From Nitratifractor sp. (lineage in GTDB: Bacteria > Campylobacterota > Campylobacteria > Campylobacterales > Sulfurovaceae): 18,723 nucleotides of DNA. The translations under genes and the position numbers were made by a program. The notes under the pieces are model-generated. The model did not search any database and was not told the origin of the DNA. It saw only the letters and a list, made by a program, of their open reading frames with translations. Of the stretch, positions 7,658-15,809 are shown in pieces. Position 1 is the first letter of the stretch. Each line of letters starts with the position of its first letter. The DNA lies in NCBI GenBank assembly GCA_024762845.1, contig JANTGQ010000005.1, forward strand, positions 1 to 18,723. Direction: 5' to 3'.

Positions 7658-7694
7658 TATCAAGTATAAGAGCTCAACGCTCTCTTGCTTGGTA
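7658..7694 (+). repeat. Intercistronic stem-loop between urtA and urtB
   Basis: Arms 7658-7673 and 7679-7694 enclose a five-base loop (TCAAC). Of 16 positions, 12 are Watson-Crick pairs, two are G-U and two mismatch. It starts 11 bases after the urtA stop and ends 15 bases before the urtB ATG, overlapping nothing essential. It is followed by A residues instead of a T-run, so it is more likely an mRNA-processing or 3'-end-protecting hairpin than a full terminator. Such an element would let urtA be made in excess over the membrane genes. Confidence 0.7.
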
Positions 7695-7709
7695 TAAAAA
7701 AGGGCATAA

Positions 7710-9308
7710 ATGAGAACCGCAATAAAACTACTACTTCTTACTCTACTATTTAATATCTTTTTACAAGCTGGAAATTTTGAGAGTGCGATAAAAGACTTAA
7801 CTGCAAGTAGCTACAGTAAAAAACAAAAAGTTATTGAACAGCTTAGCAGAGAGTATAGTGACAATAAAAACTTGTCAACACTACTGCAAGCGATGCTTAA
7901 TGGTAAACTCTACTACACAAAAATGGATAAAAAATTTGTAATTGTGCGGAAAAAAGAGGGAGGGAAACTCCACACTGTTGAACTTTTTAATCCAGAGAGC
8001 AAAAGTGTAAATCCAAAGAGCCTCTACAAAAAGGTAAAGACAAATAATAGATTAAGAAGTATTATCAGAACTAAACTGGCAGAGCTTAATCTCTTTTCGC
8101 CAGATAAAAAGAGACGACTTAAATCGGTGGAGAATATGCTCGAGCATTTAGATAAAGAGTCGGGAGCTCTGATTAATAAGGCATTAAAGAGTGAAAAAGA
8201 TAGCAAAGTTTTAGCAAAACTAAACGAAGCAAACCTTATTTTAAAAGCAAAACATGGTGATGAAAAAGAGAAACTCCTCGCCGTAAAAAAGATGGGCGCT
8301 TACCTTTCGCCTCAAACACTACAGACACTTAAAGAGATAGAATCAAGCACCAAAGATGCAAAACTAAAGAGTGCTGCAAAAAAATCTATCGGCTCTATAG
8401 AGGATAGCAAATGGTTCTACTCGATTATAGAGAAGCTCTTTTTTGGCTTGAGTCTAGGTTCAATACTGCTATTGGCAGCCATTGGTTTAGCGATTACATT
8501 TGGGGTTATGAAAGTAATTAATATGGCACACGGCGAGCTCATGATGATTGGGGCTTACACCACCTATACGCTCCAGCAGTTGCTTCCTAATTTGATGGAG
8601 TATTCGGTCATTATTGCTATACCGCTCGCATTTATCGTTAGCGGTATGGTTGGGATAATTATCGAAAGGCTTGTAATTAGACACCTCTATGGTAGACCAC
8701 TCGAAACACTGCTGGCGACATTTGGAATTAGCCTCATTCTTCAGCAGTTGGTGCGTAGTATCTATTCGCCGCTTAATCAAGAGGTTAAGACACCCGAGTG
8801 GATGAGTGGGGCACTGGAGATTAACAGTGCACTCTCGCTAACTTACAACAGGCTCTATATTGTCCTGTTTGCTATTTTGGTTTTTGCAGCAGTACTCCTG
8901 CTTCTTAAGAAGACATCTTTAGGCTTAAAAGTGCGCGCTGTTACGCAAAATAGAGAGATGGCACAAGCTATGGGTATTAAAACAGGCTGGATAGATGCTA
9001 TGACATTTGGAATCGGCTCTGGAATTGCCGGAGTTGCGGGGGTTGCGCTTAGTCAACTTACCAATGTGGGTCCAAATCTTGGGCAGGCGTATATTGTTGA
9101 TAGCTTTATGGTTGTTGTATTTGGGGGTGTTGGAAACCTTTGGGGTACACTTATTGGGGCTCTGACACTTGGTGAGATTAATAAATTTATCGAGCCGGTA
9201 TCGGGTGCAGTATTGGCGAAGGTGATTATTTTGATCTTTATTATTCTATTTATACAAAAACGACCTAGAGGGCTCTTCCCTCAAAAGGGTCGGGATGCAC
9301 AGGAGTAG
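7710..9308 (+). CDS. urtB: Urea ABC transporter permease UrtB with long N-terminal extracytoplasmic domain
   Basis: This 532-residue protein is one of the two membrane subunits of the urea importer. Residues 1-20 form a signal-like segment (cleavage possible after LQA). Residues 21 to about 235 form a soluble, charged, helical region, and the LivH-type permease core runs from about 240 to the end, with GVMKVINMAHGELMMIGAY (265-283), LLATFGISLILQQL and the C-terminal VVVFGGVGNLWGT. The core is of normal size for LivH/UrtB. The N-terminal domain resembles long UrtB proteins of other proteobacteria and has two approximate HEAT-like units (about 131-175 and 183-231). The ATG at 7710 follows an AAGGG ribosome site. 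The stop lies three bases before the urtC ATG. The role of the extension is unknown. Confidence 0.94.
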   Translation: MRTAIKLLLLTLLFNIFLQAGNFESAIKDLTASSYSKKQKVIEQLSREYSDNKNLSTLLQAMLNGKLYYTKMDKKFVIVRKKEGGKLHTVELFNPESKSVNPKSLYKKVKTNNRLRSIIRTKLAELNLFSPDKKRRLKSVENMLEHLDKESGALINKALKSEKDSKVLAKLNEANLILKAKHGDEKEKLLAVKKMGAYLSPQTLQTLKEIESSTKDAKLKSAAKKSIGSIEDSKWFYSIIEKLFFGLSLGSILLLAAIGLAITFGVMKVINMAHGELMMIGAYTTYTLQQLLPNLMEYSVIIAIPLAFIVSGMVGIIIERLVIRHLYGRPLETLLATFGISLILQQLVRSIYSPLNQEVKTPEWMSGALEINSALSLTYNRLYIVLFAILVFAAVLLLLKKTSLGLKVRAVTQNREMAQAMGIKTGWIDAMTFGIGSGIAGVAGVALSQLTNVGPNLGQAYIVDSFMVVVFGGVGNLWGTLIGALTLGEINKFIEPVSGAVLAKVIILIFIILFIQKRPRGLFPQKGRDAQE

Positions 9309-9311
9309 TCG

Positions 9312-10424
9312 ATGAGCAAAACAAGAAAACCACTGATTTTACAGATACTGCAAAACGACAGAGGTGGCAAGATAACACTTTCGCTTCTAGCACTGCTGGT
9401 CACATTTGTTGCCATATCTAACCTCTTTGTGCCGGTTGGGTCGCCCTTTTATATGTCGACTTATACAGTTACACTGCTTGGTAAATATCTCTCTTTTGCC
9501 CTGCTGGCACTGGCACTCGATTTAGTCTGGGGGTATATTGGGATACTAAGCCTTGGGCATGGGGCGTTTTTTGCATTGGGTGGCTACGCATGGGCGATGT
9601 ATCTTATGCGAGAAATTGGCGACAGAGGCGTCTATGGAAATGCAGAGCTCCCAGACTTTATGGTCTTTATGAATCTAAAAGAGCTCCCATGGTTCTGGTA
9701 TGGGTTTGACAACCCTCTCTTCGCATTTTTGATGGCAATGTTTGTGCCGGGTCTTTTAGCGTATATATTTGGGTGGCTTGCATTTAGAAGCCGCGTTACA
9801 GGGGTCTACCTCTCAATTATCACACAAGCGCTTACTTACGCGCTTATGTTGGCATTTTTTAGAAACGATATGGGCTTTGGTGGAAACAACGGCTTAACTG
9901 ACTTTAAAGATATACTAGGCTTTTCACTCAAAAGTGATGCAACAAGAGTTGGGTTGCTGATTATCTCTTTTATAGCACTCTTTCTAGGCTACCTGCTTGC
10001 GAGATACATTATAAACTCCAAACTAGGCAGGGTCTGTATGGCAATTAGAGACGAAGAGAGTCGTGTACGCTTTATAGGGTATCGGGTTGCACAGTATAAG
10101 CTCTTTATCTTTGTAGTCTCAGCAGTTATGGCAGGTGTTGCAGGGGCACTCTATGTGCCACAAGTTGGTATTATTAACCCGGGTGTATTCTCGCCGCTTT
10201 TTTCTATTGAGCTGGTAATTTGGGTAGCAATAGGAGGGCGTGGGTCGCTCTATGGTGCAATAATCGGTGCGTTTGTTGTAAACTTTGCAAGCACCTACTT
10301 TACGTCAGCATTTCCAGAGATTTGGCTCTACTTCTTAGGGGGTCTTTTTGTGGTAGTAACAATATTTTTACCAAAAGGGGTTGTTGGTCTCTTTGAAAAA
10401 TTAACAGCTAAAAAGGCTTCGTGA
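9312..10424 (+). CDS. urtC: Urea ABC transporter permease UrtC
   Basis: This 370-residue LivM-type permease should pair with UrtB to form the urea channel in the inner membrane. It is highly hydrophobic with about eight to ten predicted membrane segments. The family signature WGYIGILSLGHGAFFALGGY is near residues 73-92, RVTGVYLSIITQALTYALM is in the middle, and the conserved end reads WVAIGGRGSLYGAIIGAFVVN. Length is normal for UrtC. The ATG at 9312 is set by AGGAG at 9301-9305, which overlaps the end of urtB. The TGA stop overlaps the urtD start (TGATG). Confidence 0.95.
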   Translation: MSKTRKPLILQILQNDRGGKITLSLLALLVTFVAISNLFVPVGSPFYMSTYTVTLLGKYLSFALLALALDLVWGYIGILSLGHGAFFALGGYAWAMYLMREIGDRGVYGNAELPDFMVFMNLKELPWFWYGFDNPLFAFLMAMFVPGLLAYIFGWLAFRSRVTGVYLSIITQALTYALMLAFFRNDMGFGGNNGLTDFKDILGFSLKSDATRVGLLIISFIALFLGYLLARYIINSKLGRVCMAIRDEESRVRFIGYRVAQYKLFIFVVSAVMAGVAGALYVPQVGIINPGVFSPLFSIELVIWVAIGGRGSLYGAIIGAFVVNFASTYFTSAFPEIWLYFLGGLFVVVTIFLPKGVVGLFEKLTAKKAS

Positions 10425-11212
10425 TGATAATGCTTAATAGAGAAAACGAAAAGAATGTCGGAGAGCTAATACCGGGTAAAAGTATACTCAGCGTAGATGG
10501 AGTAACGGTTAGTTTTGATGGCTTTAAGGCGCTTAATAACCTTAGCTTCTCTATCGAATTTGGGGAGCTTCGTTGTATTATTGGTGCAAATGGTGCAGGT
10601 AAATCGACTATGATGGATGTCGTAACAGGAAAAACCAAACCCGATAGCGGAAGGGTCATCTTTGGAGATGCTGTAAATCTCTTAGAGATGGATGAGCCAT
10701 CTATTGCACAAATTGGTATTGGTAGAAAGTTTCAAAAACCAACCGTTTTTGCACAGCACACTATTTTTGAGAATCTCGAACTTGCACAAAAAGGTGACAA
10801 AGGGGTATTTAAAACCCTCTTTGCCAAACTAAGTGGCGAAGAGAAAGAGAAGATAGAGGAGACAATGGAGCTTATTGGTCTGCAGGAATTAGCACACTCG
10901 AGCGCTTCTATACTCTCACATGGGCAGAAGCAGTGGCTAGAGATTGGTATGCTGCTTATGCAGAGCCCAAAACTGCTTTTAGTAGATGAACCCGTTGCCG
11001 GTATGACACCTGGAGAGGTGGAGAAGACTGGAGAGATTTTGACATCTCTAGCGGGTGAGCACTCGGTTGTGGTTGTAGAGCACGATATGGAGTTTATCCG
11101 AAGTATTGCACGAAAAGTTACAGTACTGCACGAAGGGAGTGTCTTGGCGCAAGGGAGTATGAAGGCGATTCAAGAGAATGAAAAAGTTAGAAAAGTCTAT
11201 TTGGGAGAGTAG
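10424..11212 (+). CDS. urtD: Urea ABC transporter ATP-binding protein UrtD
   Basis: This LivG-type ATPase (262 residues from the chosen ATG) energises the urea importer on the cytoplasmic side. It shows Walker A GANGAGKST (54-62), a Q-loop in RKFQKPTVF, signature LSHGQ (164-168), Walker B LLLVDEP (184-190) and the switch histidine in VVEHD (His220). The phrase VSFDGFKAL before Walker A is typical of UrtD. Starts are possible at GTG 10421, ATG 10424 and ATG 10430. ATG 10424 is preferred because it overlaps the urtC stop as TGATG and lies seven bases after AAGG. It is tightly coupled to urtC and urtE. Confidence 0.94.
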   Translation: MIMLNRENEKNVGELIPGKSILSVDGVTVSFDGFKALNNLSFSIEFGELRCIIGANGAGKSTMMDVVTGKTKPDSGRVIFGDAVNLLEMDEPSIAQIGIGRKFQKPTVFAQHTIFENLELAQKGDKGVFKTLFAKLSGEEKEKIEETMELIGLQELAHSSASILSHGQKQWLEIGMLLMQSPKLLLVDEPVAGMTPGEVEKTGEILTSLAGEHSVVVVEHDMEFIRSIARKVTVLHEGSVLAQGSMKAIQENEKVRKVYLGE

Positions 11213-11213
11213 T

Positions 11214-11909
11214 ATGTTAAAAGTAGAAGAGCTCAACCAGTTCTATGGACAAAGCCATACACTGTGGGATTTAAGCATCGAGTTAGAGAGTGAAAAGACA
11301 ACCTGTATTATGGGGAGAAACGGAGTTGGAAAGACAACACTGGCAAAGTCTATTATGGGTCTGCTACCTCTTAAAAGTGGAAAAATTATCTATGATGGTG
11401 TAGATATTGCGCCACTAAGTAGCGACAAGAGAGCCGGGCTTGGAATAGGCTATGTTCCGCAGGGTAGAGAGATTTTCTCTAACCTGAGTGTCAAAGAGAA
11501 TTTAGAGATTGGCTTACTTGGCAACCGCAACAGACTAAAAAAAGTACCCGAAAAGATATATGAACTCTTTCCAGTGCTTAAAGATATGCTTAAGAGAAAA
11601 GGGGGAGACCTCTCGGGTGGGCAGCAGCAGCAGCTAGCTATCGGCAGGGCTCTATGCCTGGAGCCAAAGCTTCTAATTCTCGACGAACCAAGCGAGGGAA
11701 TACAACCAAACATTGTGCAACAAATCGGTGGTGTTATTGACTACCTAACCAAAGAGGAGCAGTTAACTGTTATGATTGTTGAACAAAAGCTCCCATTTGC
11801 AAGAAAGTATGGAGACAACTTCTATATTTTAGAGCGTGGAAGTGTTGTTGCTGGTGGCGAGATGGAGGAGTTGGATGATACAATAGTTAAGCAGTATCTC
11901 TCTGTCTAA
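11214..11909 (+). CDS. urtE: Urea ABC transporter ATP-binding protein UrtE
   Basis: This LivF-type ATPase (231 residues) forms the nucleotide-binding pair with UrtD. Motifs are Walker A GRNGVGKTT (34-42), Q-loop GYVPQGREIFSNLSV, signature LSGGQ (133-137) and Walker B LLILDEP (153-159) followed by SEGIQPNI. The switch position reads VEQK, as usual in LivF/UrtE, where the histidine is replaced. The frame is open further upstream to an ATG at 11178, but ATG 11214 is right: it gives the family N-terminus MLKVEELNQFYGQSHTLWDL, follows GGGAGAG, and starts one base after the urtD stop. It is the last gene of urtABCDE; no convincing terminator follows. Confidence 0.95.
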   Translation: MLKVEELNQFYGQSHTLWDLSIELESEKTTCIMGRNGVGKTTLAKSIMGLLPLKSGKIIYDGVDIAPLSSDKRAGLGIGYVPQGREIFSNLSVKENLEIGLLGNRNRLKKVPEKIYELFPVLKDMLKRKGGDLSGGQQQQLAIGRALCLEPKLLILDEPSEGIQPNIVQQIGGVIDYLTKEEQLTVMIVEQKLPFARKYGDNFYILERGSVVAGGEMEELDDTIVKQYLSV

Positions 11910-11937
11910 TCTTTGGGCAGAAAAAGTTTAAAATTGC

Positions 11938-11946
11938 TGCTATACT
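11938..11946 (+). promoter_or_regulatory. Candidate extended -10 promoter of the urease operon
   Basis: TGCTATACT lies in the 79-base gap between urtE and ureD, 43 bases before the ureD start codon, with no obvious -35. The GCAACACTT repeat seen before urtA is not present here. The 7-mer GGTAAAG occurs at 11951-11957 and 11975-11981, the second copy running into the ribosome site. Read-through from urtE remains possible because no clear terminator lies between. Confidence 0.45.
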
Positions 11947-11988
11947 GTTAGGTAAAGATATTAACTGGGTTAAGGGTAAAGGAGTTTT

Positions 11989-12738
11989 GTGAGTATTCAT
12001 CTCTCGTTTCAAGATAATCTTTTTGCGCTAAAGAGGCTACGTCTGCCTACTAGATACTACCACTTTAGAGATGAACAAAACTACATAAAGCTCGTAAGCA
12101 TTGGGGAGGGGATATTCCCTAAAGACAGGATATCTACTGTTGTGAAGCTAGAAAATTCAGATTTACTGTTGGCAACAGAGTCTGCTACAAAAGTCTACCC
12201 AAGTAAAAAAGAGTTTGGAATTAATAGAATTGATATCCAGCTGCAAGCATCTAATTTAGAGTATATCAATGATGAGCTTATTCTCTATAAAGATGCAAAG
12301 TTCTTGCAACTTTTGCGTATCCGCGCAGATAGTGAGTCGACCTTTTTTTATGGAGATATCTTAAGCCACGGCAGAAGTTATGAGTATTTTGATTTCGATA
12401 CGATGGCAGCAAAAAACAGTTTCTACTGTGATGGAAGGCTTGAGTATCTTGAAAAATATACCAAAAGCGGCGAAAATGTAAAGAGCTATACGCAGCAGAG
12501 CTTTAATAAACACTCTCTGTTTGCCAAAATATATGTGAAAACGCAAGATAACGAAGCTTTTTTGGAGCGCTTGGAAAAAGAATGTTTTACCAGTTTTGCA
12601 TTGAGCTCTAATAAAGAGATGCTTATTGGAGTGATAAGTCAAAACAGTATGCAGGCTCTAAAGTCACAGCTTTTGGCAGCGTGGGAGCTCTATAGGCTCT
12701 TGCTTGGCAAGCGTAAATTTAATTTAGGAAAAGAGTAA
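11989..12738 (+). CDS. ureD: Urease accessory protein UreD (UreH in Helicobacter naming)
   Basis: UreD binds apo-urease and, with UreF and UreG, forms the activation complex that conducts nickel to the active site. The 249-residue protein matches the family in length and in segments such as KLENSDLLLATESATKVYPSK (start of the core), LEYINDELILYKDAKFLQ and FYGDILSHGRSYEYFDFD, which correspond to the conserved UreD core of resin-like beta-strands. It starts with GTG at 11989, four bases after AAGGAG (11979-11984); a rare start and short spacing may keep expression modest. Its TAA shares one base with the ATG of the nickel permease (TAATG), indicating coupling. It opens the urease operon, unlike Helicobacter pylori, where the equivalent gene is last. 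Confidence 0.88.
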   Translation: MSIHLSFQDNLFALKRLRLPTRYYHFRDEQNYIKLVSIGEGIFPKDRISTVVKLENSDLLLATESATKVYPSKKEFGINRIDIQLQASNLEYINDELILYKDAKFLQLLRIRADSESTFFYGDILSHGRSYEYFDFDTMAAKNSFYCDGRLEYLEKYTKSGENVKSYTQQSFNKHSLFAKIYVKTQDNEAFLERLEKECFTSFALSSNKEMLIGVISQNSMQALKSQLLAAWELYRLLLGKRKFNLGKE

Positions 12739-13376
12739 TGGAATTTGGTTTACTACTTATTTTTTGGTATGGCGTGCTTCACGCTTTTGGTCCCGACCAC
12801 TTAACGGCAATTGCAGATTTCTCTATCGGAAAATCGAAGAGAAAGACGCTTCTGATAACAACGGCTTTTGCTTTTGGGCATGGTGTAATGCTATTTCTCT
12901 TTGCAAAACTTTTGGAGCACTTTAGTATCTCTGATGAGATTATGGCGTATGGAGATACGATTAGCTCCTCTGTTATTATTGCCATGGGGCTCTACCTGCT
13001 CTACTTGGCACTTAGCGGAAGGGTGCGTGTGACAAAACATATGCATGAGGGGCAGGAGCATATACATATCAGCACCTCCAAAGTGCATAGCCATGACGGC
13101 AAAGAGAGCAGTGGTGCATTTGCTATGGGTGCGCTGATGGGCATGGGTGGTGTGCGCGGTATGCTTATTACGCTTAGTGCTATTGGGAGCCACCATGTAG
13201 GGCTTGAGCTTGTTTTAGCATTTGTAGCAGGGGTGAGTGTGGTATTTATCGCCTTTGGCTATCTGCTTAACTTTGTCAACGAGCACCTTTTGGAGTCGCA
13301 AGAGCGAATACGCGGAGTATTTGGAGCTTTGGGGATTGTATCGATCGCCGTAGGTGCCAATATGGTCTTATCTTAA
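12738..13376 (+). CDS. Urease-linked nickel permease (NiCoT/UreH-like membrane protein)
   Basis: This 212-residue membrane protein should import or deliver Ni2+ for urease. It has about six predicted membrane segments. The first contains HAFGPDHLTAI (His15-x4-Asp20-His21), matching the HX4DH nickel-recognition signature of the NiCoT superfamily, and the next holds FAFGHGVML. Between segments three and four is a hydrophilic histidine-rich loop with six histidines at 101-119 (HMHEGQEHIHI...HSH), likely a metal-binding site. It is shorter than HoxN/NixA-type permeases and resembles the UreH nickel permeases of Bacillus urease operons. That gene name clashes with Helicobacter ureH (UreD), so no symbol is given. 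ATG 12738 overlaps the ureD stop by one base. Specificity for Ni over Co is inferred from context. Confidence 0.85.
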   Translation: MEFGLLLIFWYGVLHAFGPDHLTAIADFSIGKSKRKTLLITTAFAFGHGVMLFLFAKLLEHFSISDEIMAYGDTISSSVIIAMGLYLLYLALSGRVRVTKHMHEGQEHIHISTSKVHSHDGKESSGAFAMGALMGMGGVRGMLITLSAIGSHHVGLELVLAFVAGVSVVFIAFGYLLNFVNEHLLESQERIRGVFGALGIVSIAVGANMVLS

Positions 13377-13398
13377 ACCCGGATAAAAAGGAGGAGTG

Positions 13399-14082
13399 AT
13401 GTTTTTAACAAATCGTGAACAAGAGAAACTAATAATCTACACTGCCAGCAAACTGGCACTAGAGAGAAAAGAGAGAGGCTTAGAGCTAAACTACCCAGAA
13501 GCGGTAGCTATTATCAGCAGCTTTATACTAGAGGGTGCAAGAGATGGCAAAAGCGTTGCAGAGCTGATGGTAGAAGCAACGCAGGTACTCAAGGCCGAGG
13601 ATCTCTTACCTGGTGTTGCCGAGATGATAGAGATGGTACAGACCGAAGCGACCTTTAAAGATGGCACAAAGCTCGTAACTGTGCACAACCCCGTGCCAAC
13701 TGTTGGTGGTGGTGTGGTTGCAGGTGAGTATCTTATCGACGATGGGGAGATTGAGCTTAATGCGAAGAAAGATGCAGTGCGAGTAGAGGTTAAAAACAGT
13801 GGAGATAGACCGGTACAAGTTGGTTCGCACTACCACTTTTTCGAAGTAAACTCAGCACTGGACTTTAAGCGAGAAGAGGCGTACGGAATGCGGCTGAATA
13901 TTCCTGCAGGAACATCGGTGCGTTTTGAACCGGGCTCGAGTAAAGAGGTGTCGCTTGTAGCCTTTGGCGGCAAGCGATATATCAGTGGTTTCAACGGCTT
14001 GGTAGAGGGGTATCTTGATGATGCAGATACTCGGGAGAAAGCGATGAAAAACCTTGAACACTTTTTGGCAGAAAGCAAGTAG
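13399..14082 (+). CDS. ureA: Fused urease gamma-beta subunit (UreA-UreB), Helicobacter-type
   Basis: This 227-residue protein joins two urease structural subunits that are separate in most bacteria. Residues 1 to about 100 are the gamma subunit (LTNREQEKLIIYTASKLALERKERGL; YPEAVAIIS; ARDGKSVAELM; LLPGVAEMI). Residues about 105-205 are the beta subunit (VAGEYLIDDG; VKNSGDRPVQVGSHYHFFEVN; LDFKREEAYGMRLNIPAGTSVRFEPG). The junction TKLVTVHNPVP closely resembles the Helicobacter UreA junction. The C-terminal tail after GFNGLVEGY is short and helical and differs from the longer H. pylori tail. ATG 13399 is chosen, four bases past AGGAGG; an in-frame GTG at 13396 is less likely. It assembles with UreC and is followed by it after nine bases. 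Confidence 0.95.
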   Translation: MFLTNREQEKLIIYTASKLALERKERGLELNYPEAVAIISSFILEGARDGKSVAELMVEATQVLKAEDLLPGVAEMIEMVQTEATFKDGTKLVTVHNPVPTVGGGVVAGEYLIDDGEIELNAKKDAVRVEVKNSGDRPVQVGSHYHFFEVNSALDFKREEAYGMRLNIPAGTSVRFEPGSSKEVSLVAFGGKRYISGFNGLVEGYLDDADTREKAMKNLEHFLAESK

Positions 14083-14091
14083 GAGAGAGCA

Positions 14092-15801
14092 ATGTATAAA
14101 ATTTCGAAATCAAAATATGCAGCGATGTATGGTCCAACGGCTGGAGATAGATTTAGACTTGCTGATACAGAGCTAATCGCGAGAATAGAGAAGGACTACA
14201 CTATCTATGGAGAAGAGTCAAAATTTGGCGGAGGCAAGACGATACGAGATGGTATGGCACAATCACCAACTGCTGGTGATGAGGTGTGTGACCTGATTAT
14301 TACCAATGCCACCATTATCGACTTTAGCGGTATTATTAAAGCAGATATCGGCATCAAAGATGGTCGTATACACGCCATTGGCAAGTCTGGAAACCCCAAC
14401 AATACCGATGGCATTACAGAAGGTTTAGAGATTGGTGCCAACACAGAGATACTCTCAGCAGAAGGTAAAATAATCACAGCTGGTGGGATAGATAGCCATA
14501 TACACTTTATCTCTCCTGGGCAGATAGATGAGGCACTCGCAAGTGGTATAACCACCATGATAGGTGGTGGAACTGGACCCAATACAGGCACCAACGCCAC
14601 CACCTGTACCCCCGGCGCGTTTCATATAGAAAAGATGATAGAGTCTATCGATAGCCTGCCCCTGAACTTTGGTTTTATGGGAAAAGGAAATAGTTCGAAT
14701 TATGATGCCCTAAAAAGCCAAGTCGAAGCTGGTGCTATGGGCTTAAAACTGCATGAAGATTGGGGAACCACCCCTAATGCTATCGATACCTGCCTTAAGG
14801 TCGCGGATGACCTGGATGTGCAGGTGGCTATTCATACCGATACGCTTAATGAGTCGGGCTTTGTTGATAACACTGTTGGTGCGTTTAAGGGGCGCACCAT
14901 TCACACCTTTCACTCCGAGGGTGCCGGTGGTGGTCATGCCCCCGATATCATGAAAGTCGCCGGGCTAGCGAATATTTTGCCATCTTCTACCAATCCAACG
15001 CTGCCTTATACCAAAAACACCATCGAAGAGCACTTGGATATGTTGATGGTTTGCCACCACCTAAGCCCAAAAATTCCCGAAGATATCAGCTTTGCCGAGA
15101 GTAGAATACGGGGCAAAACCATTGCAGCAGAGGATGTGCTGCACGATATAGGTGCAATCTCGATGACCAGTTCGGACTCGCAGGCGATGGGAAGAGTGGG
15201 CGAGGTTATTACCCGTACCTGGCAAGTCGCACACTCAATGAAGGTGCAGCGAGGAGCACTTAAAGAGGACAGTGAAAGAGATGATAATAACAGAATTAAG
15301 CGTTACATTGCAAAATATACCATCAACCCGGCAATTGCCTGCGGTATTGATGAGTATGTCGGCAGTGTCGAAGTGGGAAAAATGGCAGATTTGGTGCTTT
15401 GGAACCGTGCCTTTTTTGGTACGAAGCCGGAGATTATTATCAAAGGCGGTTTTATAGCATTGGCTATGATGGGCGACTCGAATGCCTCTATCCCAACGCC
15501 GGAGCCCAACAGTTACCGAGCGATGTTTGGAAGCCTTGGCAAAGCCCCGGCACGCACCGCTGTTACCTTTGTCTCGCAAGCGAGCTTAGATGGTGGATTA
15601 GTGGAGAAATTGGCACTTGAGAAAGAGCTTGTGGCAGTTAAAAACACACGTAAAATAAGAAAAAAAGATATGAAGCTTAATGACTTTACAGGAGATATTA
15701 GCGTGGATCCGGAGACTTACGATGTTACAGTAGATGGGGAGCTTATAGAGTCTACATATCAGGAAGTGTTGCCGATGGCAAGAAACTTCTTTCTATTTTA
15801 G
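14092..15801 (+). CDS. ureC: Urease alpha (catalytic) subunit UreC
   Basis: This is the nickel-containing catalytic subunit that hydrolyses urea to ammonia and carbamate; it is called UreB in Helicobacter. It is 569 residues. All expected active-site residues are present: His136 and His138 (DSHIHF), carbamylated Lys219 and His221 (GLKLHEDWG), His248 (AIHTDTLNESG), His274 (HTFHSEGAGGGH), flap Cys321 and His322 (VCHHLSP) and Asp362 (SSDSQAMGR). It begins with the conserved KYAAMYGPTAGDRFRL. The ATG is well placed after AGGAGAGAG. It sits between ureAB and ureE with gaps of nine and eight bases. There is no sign of truncation or of loss of function. Confidence 0.98.
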   Translation: MYKISKSKYAAMYGPTAGDRFRLADTELIARIEKDYTIYGEESKFGGGKTIRDGMAQSPTAGDEVCDLIITNATIIDFSGIIKADIGIKDGRIHAIGKSGNPNNTDGITEGLEIGANTEILSAEGKIITAGGIDSHIHFISPGQIDEALASGITTMIGGGTGPNTGTNATTCTPGAFHIEKMIESIDSLPLNFGFMGKGNSSNYDALKSQVEAGAMGLKLHEDWGTTPNAIDTCLKVADDLDVQVAIHTDTLNESGFVDNTVGAFKGRTIHTFHSEGAGGGHAPDIMKVAGLANILPSSTNPTLPYTKNTIEEHLDMLMVCHHLSPKIPEDISFAESRIRGKTIAAEDVLHDIGAISMTSSDSQAMGRVGEVITRTWQVAHSMKVQRGALKEDSERDDNNRIKRYIAKYTINPAIACGIDEYVGSVEVGKMADLVLWNRAFFGTKPEIIIKGGFIALAMMGDSNASIPTPEPNSYRAMFGSLGKAPARTAVTFVSQASLDGGLVEKLALEKELVAVKNTRKIRKKDMKLNDFTGDISVDPETYDVTVDGELIESTYQEVLPMARNFFLF

Positions 15802-15809
15802 GAGAAAAA

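Noticed and set aside
11178..11213. Upstream in-frame ATG for UrtE giving 12 more residues
   Set aside because: It would overlap urtD by 35 bases, lacks a ribosome site and adds residues not typical of UrtE; ATG 11214 has both site and family N-terminus.
11951..11981. GGTAAAG repeats before ureD as an operator
   Set aside because: The second copy is part of the ribosome binding region and the spacing (24 bases) fits no recognised architecture; purine-rich leader sequence is a simpler explanation.
14205..14603. 132-codon minus-strand frame inside ureC, and similar antisense frames in ureAB and ureC
   Set aside because: They lie entirely opposite strongly conserved coding sequence with known motifs and arise from its codon pattern.
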